From positions 1 to 64,000 of the forward strand of contig JBHJMN010000029.1 of assembly GCA_042219835.1 (NCBI GenBank): a DNA stretch of 64,000 nt, read 5' to 3'. Positions within the stretch are counted from its first letter, which is position 1; each line of letters starts with the position of its first letter. Shown piece after piece: positions 34,379-42,580 of the stretch. The notes under the pieces are model-generated. The model was not told the origin of the DNA, searched no databases, and worked only from the letters and a program-made list of their open reading frames with translations. The DNA is from Paenibacillus_G elgii_A (GTDB lineage Bacteria; Bacillota; Bacilli; Paenibacillales; NBRC-103111). Position numbers and translations under genes: made by a program.

Positions 34379-34960
34379 CTATTGAAAATGAGTCTGGTAA
34401 GGCTGCTGCGGCTCCGCAGGCTGCACGCCCTGAATCATGGTGCGCATCGTATGGTCGGCCAGCTGCGGGGCTTGGTAGAAGCCCTTGTAGTTCATGTACT
34501 GGAACAGCTCCCAAGCCATCTCCTGGCAGATGTTCGCCGAGGTCGCATGGTATTGGCGAATTTGCGGATCTACGCACTCGCAGGCCCACAGCATGGCCAC
34601 GGCCGAGCCGGTTTTGTGCAGATTCAGCGCAATGGTCGCGATGGACACATCGGACAACTGCGTAGCGTTCGGATTCGGCGCAGGCATGGACGGCTGCTGC
34701 AGTCCGGCTTGCGGTCTTTCGTAAATGCGCAGCTCCGGCGTATGCGGCGTCATGGCGATGCCTCTGCCTTGCAGCAGGCCGATGCCGTAATCGTAGCCTT
34801 CCAGCATTCGACGCTGCTGATTGAACAAAATATCTTTCAAGTGCGTATCCTGCGCCATCGAGAACAGAACACCGTACAGTTCGATGTGCGCCGCTTTCGT
34901 GCGGACCGCCTCTTGGGTTTCCAGAAATTCGTGGGCGGCAAAACGTTGCTGCGTGTGCAT
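34379..34960 (-). CDS. CotF-family spore coat protein
   Basis: Protein of 193 residues with a four-helix ferritin-like CotF/YhcQ pattern: MHTQQRFAAHEFLETQEAVR at the start, then the DTHLKDILFNQQRRMLEGYDYG helix pair, and a proline/glutamine-rich end (PAEPQQPYQTHF). Family members are structural coat or spore-associated proteins. ATG 34960 follows AGGAGG by five bases, so the open frame to 35074 is not used. It has its own terminator and stands alone. Expression in the mother cell is expected but no sigma-K promoter could be placed with confidence. Confidence 0.82.
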   Translation of the reverse strand: MHTQQRFAAHEFLETQEAVRTKAAHIELYGVLFSMAQDTHLKDILFNQQRRMLEGYDYGIGLLQGRGIAMTPHTPELRIYERPQAGLQQPSMPAPNPNATQLSDVSIATIALNLHKTGSAVAMLWACECVDPQIRQYHATSANICQEMAWELFQYMNYKGFYQAPQLADHTMRTMIQGVQPAEPQQPYQTHFQ

Positions 34961-35115
34961 AAAAACCTCCTGAACTGGAATGGATATTTCGGAACACCGA
35001 TAGTATGTCCAAGGATTGGAAACCAATATGCGCCACGTATCCAAAATTTTGCATACGCCAGCAACCACCAGCATTCACCCTGCGTCTAATGTATTCGATG
35101 TCTCTCCCACCGCGC

Positions 35116-35145
35116 AAAAATAAGCCGGCCCCGAAGGAACCGGCT
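35116..35145 (-). terminator. terminator after stalk-domain gene
   Basis: On the minus strand AAGCCGGTTCC pairs with GGGGCCGGCTT around TTC, followed by ATTTTTG. Confidence 0.75.
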
Positions 35146-35151
35146 TCCAGC

Positions 35152-35787
35152 CTAATTTGCGGCGGCGGACCCGCTTGTGGAGCCGTCGGGATATACGGTG
35201 AAGGTAGAAACGTTACGGGAGCCGTCCGCGGCTTTCTTCACTGTCCACAGCTCGTACCGGTCGACTTGTGCGCTTGCGTTCCAACGAATGAACAACTGCC
35301 CCTCCAAGTCGCCGCGTCGCAAACCATCGGCATCGGCGCTAAGACCGCCGCTTCTGTAGCCGGCCGATGCTCCGAAGTCGTAGCGCCACAGCTGCTGCTT
35401 GGAGCTGTCGATCAGTGTCAGGAAGGACGGTTCGCCCAGCACGCTCTTCACGTCTTTGGCTTCCATACCGTGCTCGAGGCGGTACGTTGCCGCCCATATT
35501 TTTTTCTGTGCATCGCTGGCGCTCTTCGGCTCGGAAACGACCGAGACGGTACGGGTTTCTTTGTCATAGGCAGCCCCGGCCCCCAAGTTTTCGGCCATGA
35601 AGCGGAGCGGGACATATGTATGACCGTCATAATTCAAAATCGCGAACCGGGAGCCTGTATCGCGAGCCTCTCCATTGAATTGCAATTTTACGGGAAACAG
35701 CGTCGCCCGGATCTCGTCCGAAGCGTAAACGGCGGTAGACGCGGCAAGTATGGCTCCGCAGAGCAGTCCAAGTATAAATTTTTTCAT
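35152..35787 (-). CDS. exported stalk-domain (copper amine oxidase N-terminal-like) protein
   Basis: Secreted protein of 211 residues with a Sec signal peptide (MKKFILGLLCGAILAASTAVYA). Residues about 45-85 form a copper-amine-oxidase-N-like stalk domain (GHTYVPLRFMAENLGAGAAY). This module is widespread in Paenibacillus surface proteins and does not bind copper itself. The remainder resembles a small SmpA/OmlA-like module (DVKSVLGEPSFLTLID, QLWRYDFG). AGGAGG precedes ATG 35787. Its role at the cell surface is unknown. Confidence 0.75.
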   Translation of the reverse strand: MKKFILGLLCGAILAASTAVYASDEIRATLFPVKLQFNGEARDTGSRFAILNYDGHTYVPLRFMAENLGAGAAYDKETRTVSVVSEPKSASDAQKKIWAATYRLEHGMEAKDVKSVLGEPSFLTLIDSSKQQLWRYDFGASAGYRSGGLSADADGLRRGDLEGQLFIRWNASAQVDRYELWTVKKAADGSRNVSTFTVYPDGSTSGSAAAN

Positions 35788-35893
35788 GAGTACCTCCTTG
35801 GATTCGTTATTGCGGTCCTATTCATTATACTAGGGATAAGGCGAGGTTAGCATGTAAAAAGATTACAAAATTGTTCATCAAGAGGGTGAGCTT

Positions 35894-35962
35894 ATGGAGA
35901 AAGAACTTCTTCCATTCAGAGTGAAGATGCTACTATTTTTAACTACATTGGAGAGTGAGTAA
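35894..35962 (+). CDS. 22-codon open frame before the AT-rich gene
   Basis: ATG 35894 follows GAGGGTGAGCTT closely and encodes MEKELLPFRVKMLLFLTTLE plus two residues. Its stop lies two bases before the next start (35965), so it could act as a translationally coupled leader, or be the 3' remnant of a lost gene. I do not recognise the sequence. Confidence 0.3.
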   Translation: MEKELLPFRVKMLLFLTTLESE

Positions 35963-35964
35963 AT

Positions 35965-36513
35965 ATGGAACATAAACAATTTGACAAAGGCACTAAACCA
36001 AGAGAAATTTTTGTATACACCTGTCAGCGGATAGCTGAGCCTCTTATCGATTTGGGTTTTAAATATTACAAAAGTAAAAATGAAATTACAAAAAAAGATG
36101 ACCTGTTTATTTACAGTATCTATTTTCAGCCTTCGATCAAATTGGGGTCAACATGTTTTTTGGTTCATGTCAACGTTTATTCAAACCATTTGAAAGAATG
36201 GCGGCGCAGTAAGGTTGAAACCGAATTGGCAGATGATGTTGTATTTTCTACATCACTGGCCCGATTAACCAAAAGAGCCGATGATTGGCCGCTGTATAGT
36301 GTTGATGCCTTTTCGGAGCGGGAACGAGTCATTGCAGAAATAACTCAGCAAATACACGAATATGCGCTTCCCTTTTTTGAGCGCTTTAAAAATCCGAGGC
36401 AGCTAGCTGAAGATGTTAAAAAGCAAGGATTTCTCCCGCACAGAAAAAATCAACAAATACTTTTAAGAAAGGATATGGCGCCGAGTTTTATCGAATGCTT
36501 CGGTGGAGATTAA
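35965..36513 (+). CDS. hypothetical protein, DUF4304-like
   Basis: Protein of 182 residues, soluble, no signal or membrane segment. The beginning (PREIFVYTCQRIAEPLIDLGF) and the alternating beta pattern with FLVHVNVYSNHLKEWRR resemble DUF4304-type proteins, but the match is loose. Function unknown. It belongs to the second AT-rich block (about 35.85-37.08 kb), whose composition contrasts with the GC-rich flanks, so horizontal acquisition is likely. The next gene, 197 bases on, is a cytidine deaminase of the same composition. Confidence 0.6.
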   Translation: MEHKQFDKGTKPREIFVYTCQRIAEPLIDLGFKYYKSKNEITKKDDLFIYSIYFQPSIKLGSTCFLVHVNVYSNHLKEWRRSKVETELADDVVFSTSLARLTKRADDWPLYSVDAFSERERVIAEITQQIHEYALPFFERFKNPRQLAEDVKKQGFLPHRKNQQILLRKDMAPSFIECFGGD

Positions 36514-36710
36514 GCATTCCTTAGTTTTCGTCAAATGGAGACGCTGTTCTACCTGACTAACAAGTACCTTTCTTCGGTATTGCGGTCAAAAACACAAAAT
36601 GTTAGTTGATAGCGATACGGTTTTTGTCGAAGATTGAACTTATTAATTTCATTGTGCTACTCTGATGAAGCGAAGCTATTTCAAGATTTAAAAGTGAGGG
36701 GCGGATCAAA

Positions 36711-37088
36711 ATGACATTTGATGAACTCTACATGAAGGCAAAAAGTGTAATAAATTCACGAAAGCTATCGGAATATGCAAGTGCAGGGGGAGTTGGAGCA
36801 GCAATCCTTTCCGAAAGTGGAAAAATATATACAGGGGTTTGTATCGATACGGCTTGCTCTATGGGTTTTTGTGCAGAACATGCTGCCGCTGCAACCATGA
36901 TAACGCAAGGTGAAAATAGAGTATTAAAGATGATTGCAATCGGGAGTGATGGGAATATTATGCCGCCATGTGGACGGTGCAGAGAATTTATAAGTCAAAT
37001 ACACGATGATAATTTAAAGACAGAAGTAATGGTAGAAAATGGGGTGATTGTTACGTTGAAAGAACTGTTGCCATATGATTGGCGGTGA
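36711..37088 (+). CDS. cytidine deaminase family protein
   Basis: Zinc-dependent deaminase of 125 residues. The catalytic motif is FCAEHAAAATM (His/Glu with Cys) and the second zinc motif PPCGRCREF. It hydrolyses cytidine or a related base such as blasticidin S to the uridine form. Its shortness and the TACSMGF before the motif fit the small blasticidin-deaminase-like branch as well as Cdd. GTGAGGGG precedes ATG 36711. The stop overlaps the start region of a GC-rich hydrolase gene, where base composition changes abruptly. Confidence 0.85.
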   Translation: MTFDELYMKAKSVINSRKLSEYASAGGVGAAILSESGKIYTGVCIDTACSMGFCAEHAAAATMITQGENRVLKMIAIGSDGNIMPPCGRCREFISQIHDDNLKTEVMVENGVIVTLKELLPYDWR

Positions 37089-37912
37089 GACATCTATATT
37101 ACGAAACCCGTGGCGACGGGTACCCGCTGATCGTGCTGCATGCGCTTGCGACCGACCACCGGTCGATGATGACGTGGATGGAACCGCTGTTCGAACGGAG
37201 GCCGGGCTGGAAGCGGATCTACGTCGATATTCCGGCTCACGGACGGAGTCCGGTCGAGCCTTGGATGAAAACCTCCGACGACCTGCTGTCGGTTCTACTG
37301 GACGGAATTCGGCCGATCCTGCCGGAGAACGAGCGGTTCGCGCTCATGGGGATGTCGTTCGGCGGCTACATGGCGCAGGGGATATGGCGCGTGGAGAACC
37401 TCCGGGCGGACGGGCTGTGTCTTCTCGCCCCGACGCTTCACCGGAAAACCCGCACCCTCCCCCAACGAAGCGTGTCGGTCCGGGACGAGACGCTGCTGGA
37501 GGAGCTTGAGCCGGAGGTTCGCGCAGCCTTCGAAACGTTGGCCACCGTGCAATCGAGGGCAAGCTGGGAGCTTTTCCGGGAGGAGTGGCAGCCGGGGCGT
37601 CTACTCGCCGACCGCGCGTTTCTGTCTTCGGACTGGCGCGCGCAAGGGTACCTTTTTCAATGCGATCCTATCCCGGAGGACAGCCGTTTTACGCAGCCGA
37701 CGCTGTTTCTTCTCGGACGGCAGGATGCGATCTGCGGATACAAGGATCATTTTGCCGTACTAGAGTCGTTCCCTCGTGCGACTTTTACCGTATTGGACGG
37801 GGCAGGTCATCTACTGCAGATCGAACAGCGGAAGCTGGTGCAACGCCATGTCGGCTACTGGTTGGATATGGTGGAGCGGGAGAAGACGGCGTTTAGCTCT
37901 AACGGAAAATGA
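37079..37912 (+). CDS. alpha/beta hydrolase
   Basis: Alpha/beta hydrolase of about 277 residues. The oxyanion region is VLHALATDH, the nucleophile elbow GMSFGGY, the acid in LGRQDAICGY and the histidine in DGAGHLLQIE. The domain begins immediately (RHLYYETRGDGYPLIVLHAL), so almost nothing precedes it. Only TTG 37079 or GTG 37085 can start it, both overlapping the stop of the AT-rich deaminase gene and without a ribosome site of their own. Translation may depend on coupling. The original start was probably removed when the AT-rich block was inserted. Substrate unknown. Confidence 0.72.
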   Translation: MAVRHLYYETRGDGYPLIVLHALATDHRSMMTWMEPLFERRPGWKRIYVDIPAHGRSPVEPWMKTSDDLLSVLLDGIRPILPENERFALMGMSFGGYMAQGIWRVENLRADGLCLLAPTLHRKTRTLPQRSVSVRDETLLEELEPEVRAAFETLATVQSRASWELFREEWQPGRLLADRAFLSSDWRAQGYLFQCDPIPEDSRFTQPTLFLLGRQDAICGYKDHFAVLESFPRATFTVLDGAGHLLQIEQRKLVQRHVGYWLDMVEREKTAFSSNGK

Positions 37913-37920
37913 GAAAAACA

Positions 37921-37965
37921 GAAGCCCGCCTGATCCTAAAAAAAATTGGGCGGGCCTCCGTTTTT
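37921..37965. terminator. bidirectional terminator between hydrolase and VOC genes
   Basis: GAAGCCCGCC (37921-37930) pairs with GGCGGGCCTC (37949-37958, one wobble), followed by CGTTTTT on the plus strand and TGTTTTTC on the minus strand. It overlaps the last codons of the minus-strand VOC gene. Confidence 0.75.
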
Positions 37966-38406
37966 CTCCCACTCTTCCAAGTAGATCATTTGCGTCAAGG
38001 GAGACGTGCCCAGCTCAATCGGGCAAATGAATTCCAGCGAATTGCCGTCCGGGTCCTCAAAATATATGGCTGCGTGCGCATGCGGCCGGTTGGGCAGCAC
38101 GATGGGACCTGTCGGCGCAAACCCGAAAGCTTCCCTCACCTCGATCCCCTTGTCGGCAAGCCATTGCTTGGCCCGCTTTATATCCTCGAGCTCCACTTGA
38201 AAGGCGATATGCCTCAACGACGGATGATACGGGACGTTTACCTGTTCCGCCTCCCACAGACCGAGCCAGCTCTTTCCTTTCTCTATCCAGAAAAAGGTCA
38301 GGCCGCGGCCTTGATGCGCCAACTCCAGGCCGATGCTTTCATAAAATACGATGGATCGCTTCAGATCTTTTACCGGCAAATGAGCTTCATATAGCCCTTG
38401 GATCAC
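37936..38406 (-). CDS. VOC family (glyoxalase/bleomycin resistance fold) protein
   Basis: Protein of 156 residues with two beta-alpha-beta-beta-beta repeats. The first starts GLYEAHLPVKDLKRSIVFYE, the second LRHIAFQVELEDIKRAK, and metal-ligand candidates are His9, His67 and Glu near FEDPDGNSLEF. This is a typical vicinal-oxygen-chelate protein; members include glyoxalases, FosB-type resistance enzymes and dioxygenases. No substrate can be assigned. The last codons overlap a bidirectional terminator. Confidence 0.8.
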   Translation of the reverse strand: MIQGLYEAHLPVKDLKRSIVFYESIGLELAHQGRGLTFFWIEKGKSWLGLWEAEQVNVPYHPSLRHIAFQVELEDIKRAKQWLADKGIEVREAFGFAPTGPIVLPNRPHAHAAIYFEDPDGNSLEFICPIELGTSPLTQMIYLEEWEKNGGPPNFF

Positions 38407-38587
38407 AGAGGATAGCCACCTTTCTCGTTTAGAATCATCCCTTTCGATAACAGTTTAGCACAATACCGCACGGACGCCCATATGTTTCCAATTCATTTTA
38501 GCAGCCAAAAAATTTACCCGGAAGATACCTAACGATTTTATCGGATTTTGTCGATAAAAGAAGATAACCACAACAAAGGAGAGAAAC

Positions 38588-40330
38588 ATGATGGGGAAAC
38601 ATCGCTTTATGTTATCGGTCGGGAGAAAGCTGTTCTTGTCTTTTCTACTCCTGATCTTGCTGCTAGCCGGCTTCGGACTCACTTCACTGGGTCGAGGGGC
38701 AAAGATGCAGTCCAAGACGGAGGAAATCACCAATGTTTGGCTTTCAGGAGTGGGAATTGCCAACAACGTCAACTATTTGACAGAACACGTTCTTGTTCTG
38801 CAATATGAAATTTTAAGCAATCCGAATGTCTCCCAAAAACAACAATACACCCAGGAAGCCGCTGCCACGTTTGCAGAGATCGAAAAGCAATTGAATTCGT
38901 ACGGCGAGCCGTACGCCAGTGACGAAGATCGCATCAATACGGAGCTGCTTCGGGCGAAATGGAACAGTTACAAAGAAGTTTTTGACCGCACCGTAGGGTT
39001 AGGCAAGCAAATCGACCTGGTTCGAGGAGCACAGAAGCAGGAAAAAGAACTCGTGGCATTGATGGTACAATCCCAACAAATCTATGAGGAAATGCAGAAG
39101 CTGCTGAATATAATGATCAAAATCAATAACGACGGCGCCAAGAAGGCGACGCAAGAAAGCAGACAAATCTACCAAAGTAATATCAGGCTTACGATTGGGA
39201 TGATCGCCATTTCGGTCGTGATCGGAATCGCCTTGGTCATCGTAATGATCCGCATCATATCCAGACCCGTGAAGCTCGTATCCGAAGCGTTGCACCGAAT
39301 GTCCGGCGGCGACTTGACGGTCGAACCGCTCGTAGTCAAGCAAAAAGACGAGATCGGAAGTCTGGTCGTTTCCCTGAACGAAATGGTATCCCAAATGAAA
39401 ATGAGCGTAATACAAATCCAAGAGGCATCCACGACGGTTGCCGCTTCGTCCGAGGAGCTGCAGGCCAGCTCGGAGCAAAATACGATAGCGACCAAAACCG
39501 TTACGCTCTCCATCCAAGAGATGGCCTCCGGTGCGGAAAGTCAGCTGATGCGCTCGGACGAAACCGGAAGAGCGATGGAAGAGATGGCCGCAGGCATTCA
39601 ACGCATCGCCGAAACGACGTCGGACGTATCCGAGCTGTCTCAAGAATCCGCCATCCAAGCGCAGCACGGCAATGACGCCATTCAAGCGGCGAGAAGCAAA
39701 ATGAACGCCCTGAGCGAATCGGTCGGGCACGCAAGCGCCGATATACAGACGCTGGAGACGCATTCCGTGAACGTCGGCAGCATTCTGCAGATCATCAACG
39801 ACATCGCTTCGCAAACCGGTCTGCTAGCACTCAACGCTTCTATCGAGGCGGCAAGAGCGGGAGAGCATGGACAAGGCTTCGCCGTCGTCGCGAACGAGGT
39901 GAAGAAGCTTGCCCGGCAGTCCGGCGAAGCCGTCCAAAGCATCTCGGACATCATCTCGCAGATTCAAACCGATACGTCCAAAGCAGTGCTCACGATGAAC
40001 CGCAGCTTGTCGGAGGTGCGGGTCGGGCTCCAAGCCGTTACCGAGGCGGATGAAGCGTTCCAGCAAATCACTCGCACCGCAAACGATGTATCCGGCAAAA
40101 TTCAGGAAGTGGCGGCGGCAGTCCAAGAAATGGCGGCAGGCTCGGAGCAGGTGTCCGCTTCCGCTTCGGAGATGAATCAAATTTCAAGACATGCCGCCGA
40201 GTCGGCGCAGACGATTGCCGCTACAACCGAAGAACAGCTCGCATCTGCCGAAGAAATCGCTTCGTCCGCGGAATCGTTAAGCCGGACGGCGCAAGATTTG
40301 TCCGAATTGGTCAATCGGTTCAAATTGTAA
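38588..40330 (+). CDS. methyl-accepting chemotaxis protein 1
   Basis: Chemoreceptor of 580 residues. A membrane helix (about 15-35), an extracellular four-helix-bundle ligand domain (about 36-200), a second helix (204-226), a HAMP domain (RIISRPVKLVSEALHRM) and a long cytoplasmic coiled coil follow. The signalling tip is NDIASQTGLLALNASIEAAR, where Gly replaces the usual Asn in DQTNLLAL. AAAGGAG precedes ATG 38588. It signals to CheA/CheW; the ligand is unknown. It is convergent with a second receptor gene, separated by a strong terminator. Confidence 0.9.
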   Translation: MMGKHRFMLSVGRKLFLSFLLLILLLAGFGLTSLGRGAKMQSKTEEITNVWLSGVGIANNVNYLTEHVLVLQYEILSNPNVSQKQQYTQEAAATFAEIEKQLNSYGEPYASDEDRINTELLRAKWNSYKEVFDRTVGLGKQIDLVRGAQKQEKELVALMVQSQQIYEEMQKLLNIMIKINNDGAKKATQESRQIYQSNIRLTIGMIAISVVIGIALVIVMIRIISRPVKLVSEALHRMSGGDLTVEPLVVKQKDEIGSLVVSLNEMVSQMKMSVIQIQEASTTVAASSEELQASSEQNTIATKTVTLSIQEMASGAESQLMRSDETGRAMEEMAAGIQRIAETTSDVSELSQESAIQAQHGNDAIQAARSKMNALSESVGHASADIQTLETHSVNVGSILQIINDIASQTGLLALNASIEAARAGEHGQGFAVVANEVKKLARQSGEAVQSISDIISQIQTDTSKAVLTMNRSLSEVRVGLQAVTEADEAFQQITRTANDVSGKIQEVAAAVQEMAAGSEQVSASASEMNQISRHAAESAQTIAATTEEQLASAEEIASSAESLSRTAQDLSELVNRFKL

Positions 40331-40351
40331 GGGCGCTTCAGGCGTCCATGA

Positions 40352-40401
40352 AAGGGAGGAAGCCCCTGCAGCGTTTTTGCAGCGGACTTCCTCCCTTTTT
40401 T
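40352..40401 (+). terminator. terminator after chemoreceptor 1
   Basis: AAGGGAGGAAG (40352-40362) and CTTCCTCCCTT (40387-40397) form an 11-bp perfect stem, with an inner CTGCA/TGCAG stem, followed by a T run. Confidence 0.85.
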
Positions 40402-40425
40402 ACATGTTCGCACGATGGTTCATGC

Positions 40426-42120
40426 TTATATGTTAAACTTGCGGACCATCGTCTCCAGATTTTCCGCCTCCCGGCTCAGTCCTTCGGACAAGGAGGAAAC
40501 CTCCTGCACCAGAGCGGTTTGCGCTTGAGTTTTGTCGTTGACGATCTGCACACCGTCCAAGGATTCTCTGGCGACGTCGGCCATATCGGAGACGGAGGCG
40601 GCGATTTCCTCCGAGCCTGCCGCCATCTCCTCGGAAATGGCCGAAACCTCTTGGATTTGGGCGGCGACCTCTTTGGTAGCCTGCAATATTTTTTGGAACG
40701 AATCGCTGGCAGCCCGCACCTTGTGGCTGCCCAATGCCACCTCTTCGCTTACCTGCCGCATCGCTTTGACCGTTTCTGTCGAATCGCTGCGAATTTCCTG
40801 GAGCAGCTCAGCGATCCGTCCTGCCGAGGCAGCGGAGCCTTCCGCCAGCTTGCGGATTTCCGCCGCCACGACCGCGAAGCCCCGGCCATGCTCGCCCGCC
40901 CGGGCCGCTTCAATCGAAGCGTTGAGCGCAAGCAGATTCGTTTGGTTGGACAACGTAGCGATCGTATCGGCAATTTGCCCGATGTGGGATGAGCGTTCGT
41001 CCAGCTTGGCCACAATCTGAGCGGATTTGGTAACGGACTCGTCGATCTGATCCATTTGCCGTTTGGCCTGCTCCATATGTCCGAAGCCGTCCACAGCTTC
41101 TTTCTCCGTATCCACGGCGGCCTCAGACAGCTCGGTAGCCGATTCGGCCACCCGCTGCACGCCCTTGGCCATTTCTTCGATGGCCCGCGATCCGTCCAGC
41201 GTATTCTGTACCGAAATGACGGCCCCCTGCTCGATCACCGCCACCCGCTTGCCGATTTCTTCGGTTGCGGCAGAGGTTTGCTTCGTATTGGCAATCAGCT
41301 TCTCCGACGTCTCCCATACCTTTTCGGAGGTGCCGGTAATCTCTTTGATCATGCCGTGCAGGCTGTCCAGCATCCGGTTAAGCGAGCCTGCGATTTCGCC
41401 GATCTCGTCCTTCGTATTCGAGGTCAGCCTGGCCGTCAGATCGCCGCCGTTGCTGGCCAGCTCGGCAATTTTCTCATTCACCGTTTTTAAAGGCCGCAGC
41501 TTGATAAAGATCAAGATAAAAATGCCGAACAAGGTCAAGAATGTCACCACCAGCAGGATCACGGCGAAGCTCATCATGGCAGTAGCCGTCTGACGGGCCG
41601 CGTCCGCTTCCTGCTGCGCCCGGGTGTTCATCTTGGTTTGAAACTGCTGGATATAGCCCATAATTTCTTTCTTGCTCGCATCGTATTGTTCACCGAACAT
41701 CAGCTTCCGGGCATTGTCGAAATTTTTCTCCTCCACCGCCTTCATGGCGGCTTCTTCGGTTTTGATCAAGGTGTCGGAGTTGGTCTTTGCTTTCTCGATC
41801 AAATCCAGCTCTTCCTGCGGCGATTCAAGCGCTTTCAGTTGTTCGACGACCTTATCGCGCGACTTGGTCTCGTTGACCTCTTTCCAATAATTATCGTAGT
41901 GCCGTTTGTCCCCGAACTGAACATACCTTCTCATCTCTTCGGTCAAGTAATCGGAGGCGTTCTTCAAGTCAAAGCCGAGCTGCTTGAACTGCGCCTGCCG
42001 TTGTACCGACAGCCGTTCCTGAGCGATCCCGCTCTCCAGCTTGCTGACACTGAACCAGTTGAGCAGCGATAATACTAATAAAAGTCCGCCCATCACCTTT
42101 AACCAGCTTGAAATCTTCAT
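40426..42120 (-). CDS. methyl-accepting chemotaxis protein 2
   Basis: Chemoreceptor of 564 residues from ATG 42120 (MKISSWLKVMGGLLLVLSL), supported by AGGGGGA eight bases upstream; the frame to 42156 lacks a site. It has two membrane helices (about 5-25 and 180-205), an extracellular helical domain rich in charged residues, HAMP (KLRPLKTVNEKIAELA) and the canonical tip IATLSNQTNLLALNASIEA. It is only distantly similar to the convergent receptor 1. Ligand unknown. Confidence 0.9.
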   Translation of the reverse strand: MKISSWLKVMGGLLLVLSLLNWFSVSKLESGIAQERLSVQRQAQFKQLGFDLKNASDYLTEEMRRYVQFGDKRHYDNYWKEVNETKSRDKVVEQLKALESPQEELDLIEKAKTNSDTLIKTEEAAMKAVEEKNFDNARKLMFGEQYDASKKEIMGYIQQFQTKMNTRAQQEADAARQTATAMMSFAVILLVVTFLTLFGIFILIFIKLRPLKTVNEKIAELASNGGDLTARLTSNTKDEIGEIAGSLNRMLDSLHGMIKEITGTSEKVWETSEKLIANTKQTSAATEEIGKRVAVIEQGAVISVQNTLDGSRAIEEMAKGVQRVAESATELSEAAVDTEKEAVDGFGHMEQAKRQMDQIDESVTKSAQIVAKLDERSSHIGQIADTIATLSNQTNLLALNASIEAARAGEHGRGFAVVAAEIRKLAEGSAASAGRIAELLQEIRSDSTETVKAMRQVSEEVALGSHKVRAASDSFQKILQATKEVAAQIQEVSAISEEMAAGSEEIAASVSDMADVARESLDGVQIVNDKTQAQTALVQEVSSLSEGLSREAENLETMVRKFNI

Positions 42121-42580
42121 CCGCAGTCCCCCTGAATCCCTGATATTATTCGACATTTTTCAACATATTTATCGACAATTTTAGACAAAAATTTGATATG
42201 CAAAATTTTACAATAGCCTTTTTTCGACAAATTCAACGAGGAGAAAAGGATACGACGGGCGGAAAAAGAAAGGTGAAAAGCAATCTGAAACGTTAGAGTC
42301 AATTAGGAGTGAGGGACCGGGAGCAGCTTACATGCCTGTGCATAAATAAGCCGGCCCGGAGAAGAGGTCGTTGCAGGAAAAGGAGGCGCAAAAGGGCAGC
42401 TTCTGCCTTGCTTGAAAAGCAGGCGCAGTGTTCCGTTGAAATTTCGCGAACGTCCGGGCCGGTCATAGAGCGCGGAAGCACCACAGCTGCGAGAGTTCCG
42501 GTTCGCATCTTCTTTGCGCCGACGTACGAAAAACCGGCATATCCCTAAAGGATATGCCGGCGGGCGGGTGACGCTGCGGA
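42121..42580. other. intergenic region with possible structured RNA and a terminator
   Basis: No convincing gene. The bases at 42351-42360 (CCGGCCCGGA) and 42453-42462 (TCCGGGCCGG) are perfect 10-bp complements enclosing about 92 bases with internal hairpins (GGCAG-CTT-CTGCC, GCTT-GAAA-AGC, GTTC...GAAC). This could be a folded RNA on either strand. The terminator of glcF lies at 42529-42560. Confidence 0.35.
42529..42560 (-). terminator. terminator after glcF
   Basis: CCGGCATATCC (42534-42544) and GGATATGCCGG (42550-42560) are perfect 11-bp arms; on the minus strand TTTTTCG follows. Confidence 0.85.
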
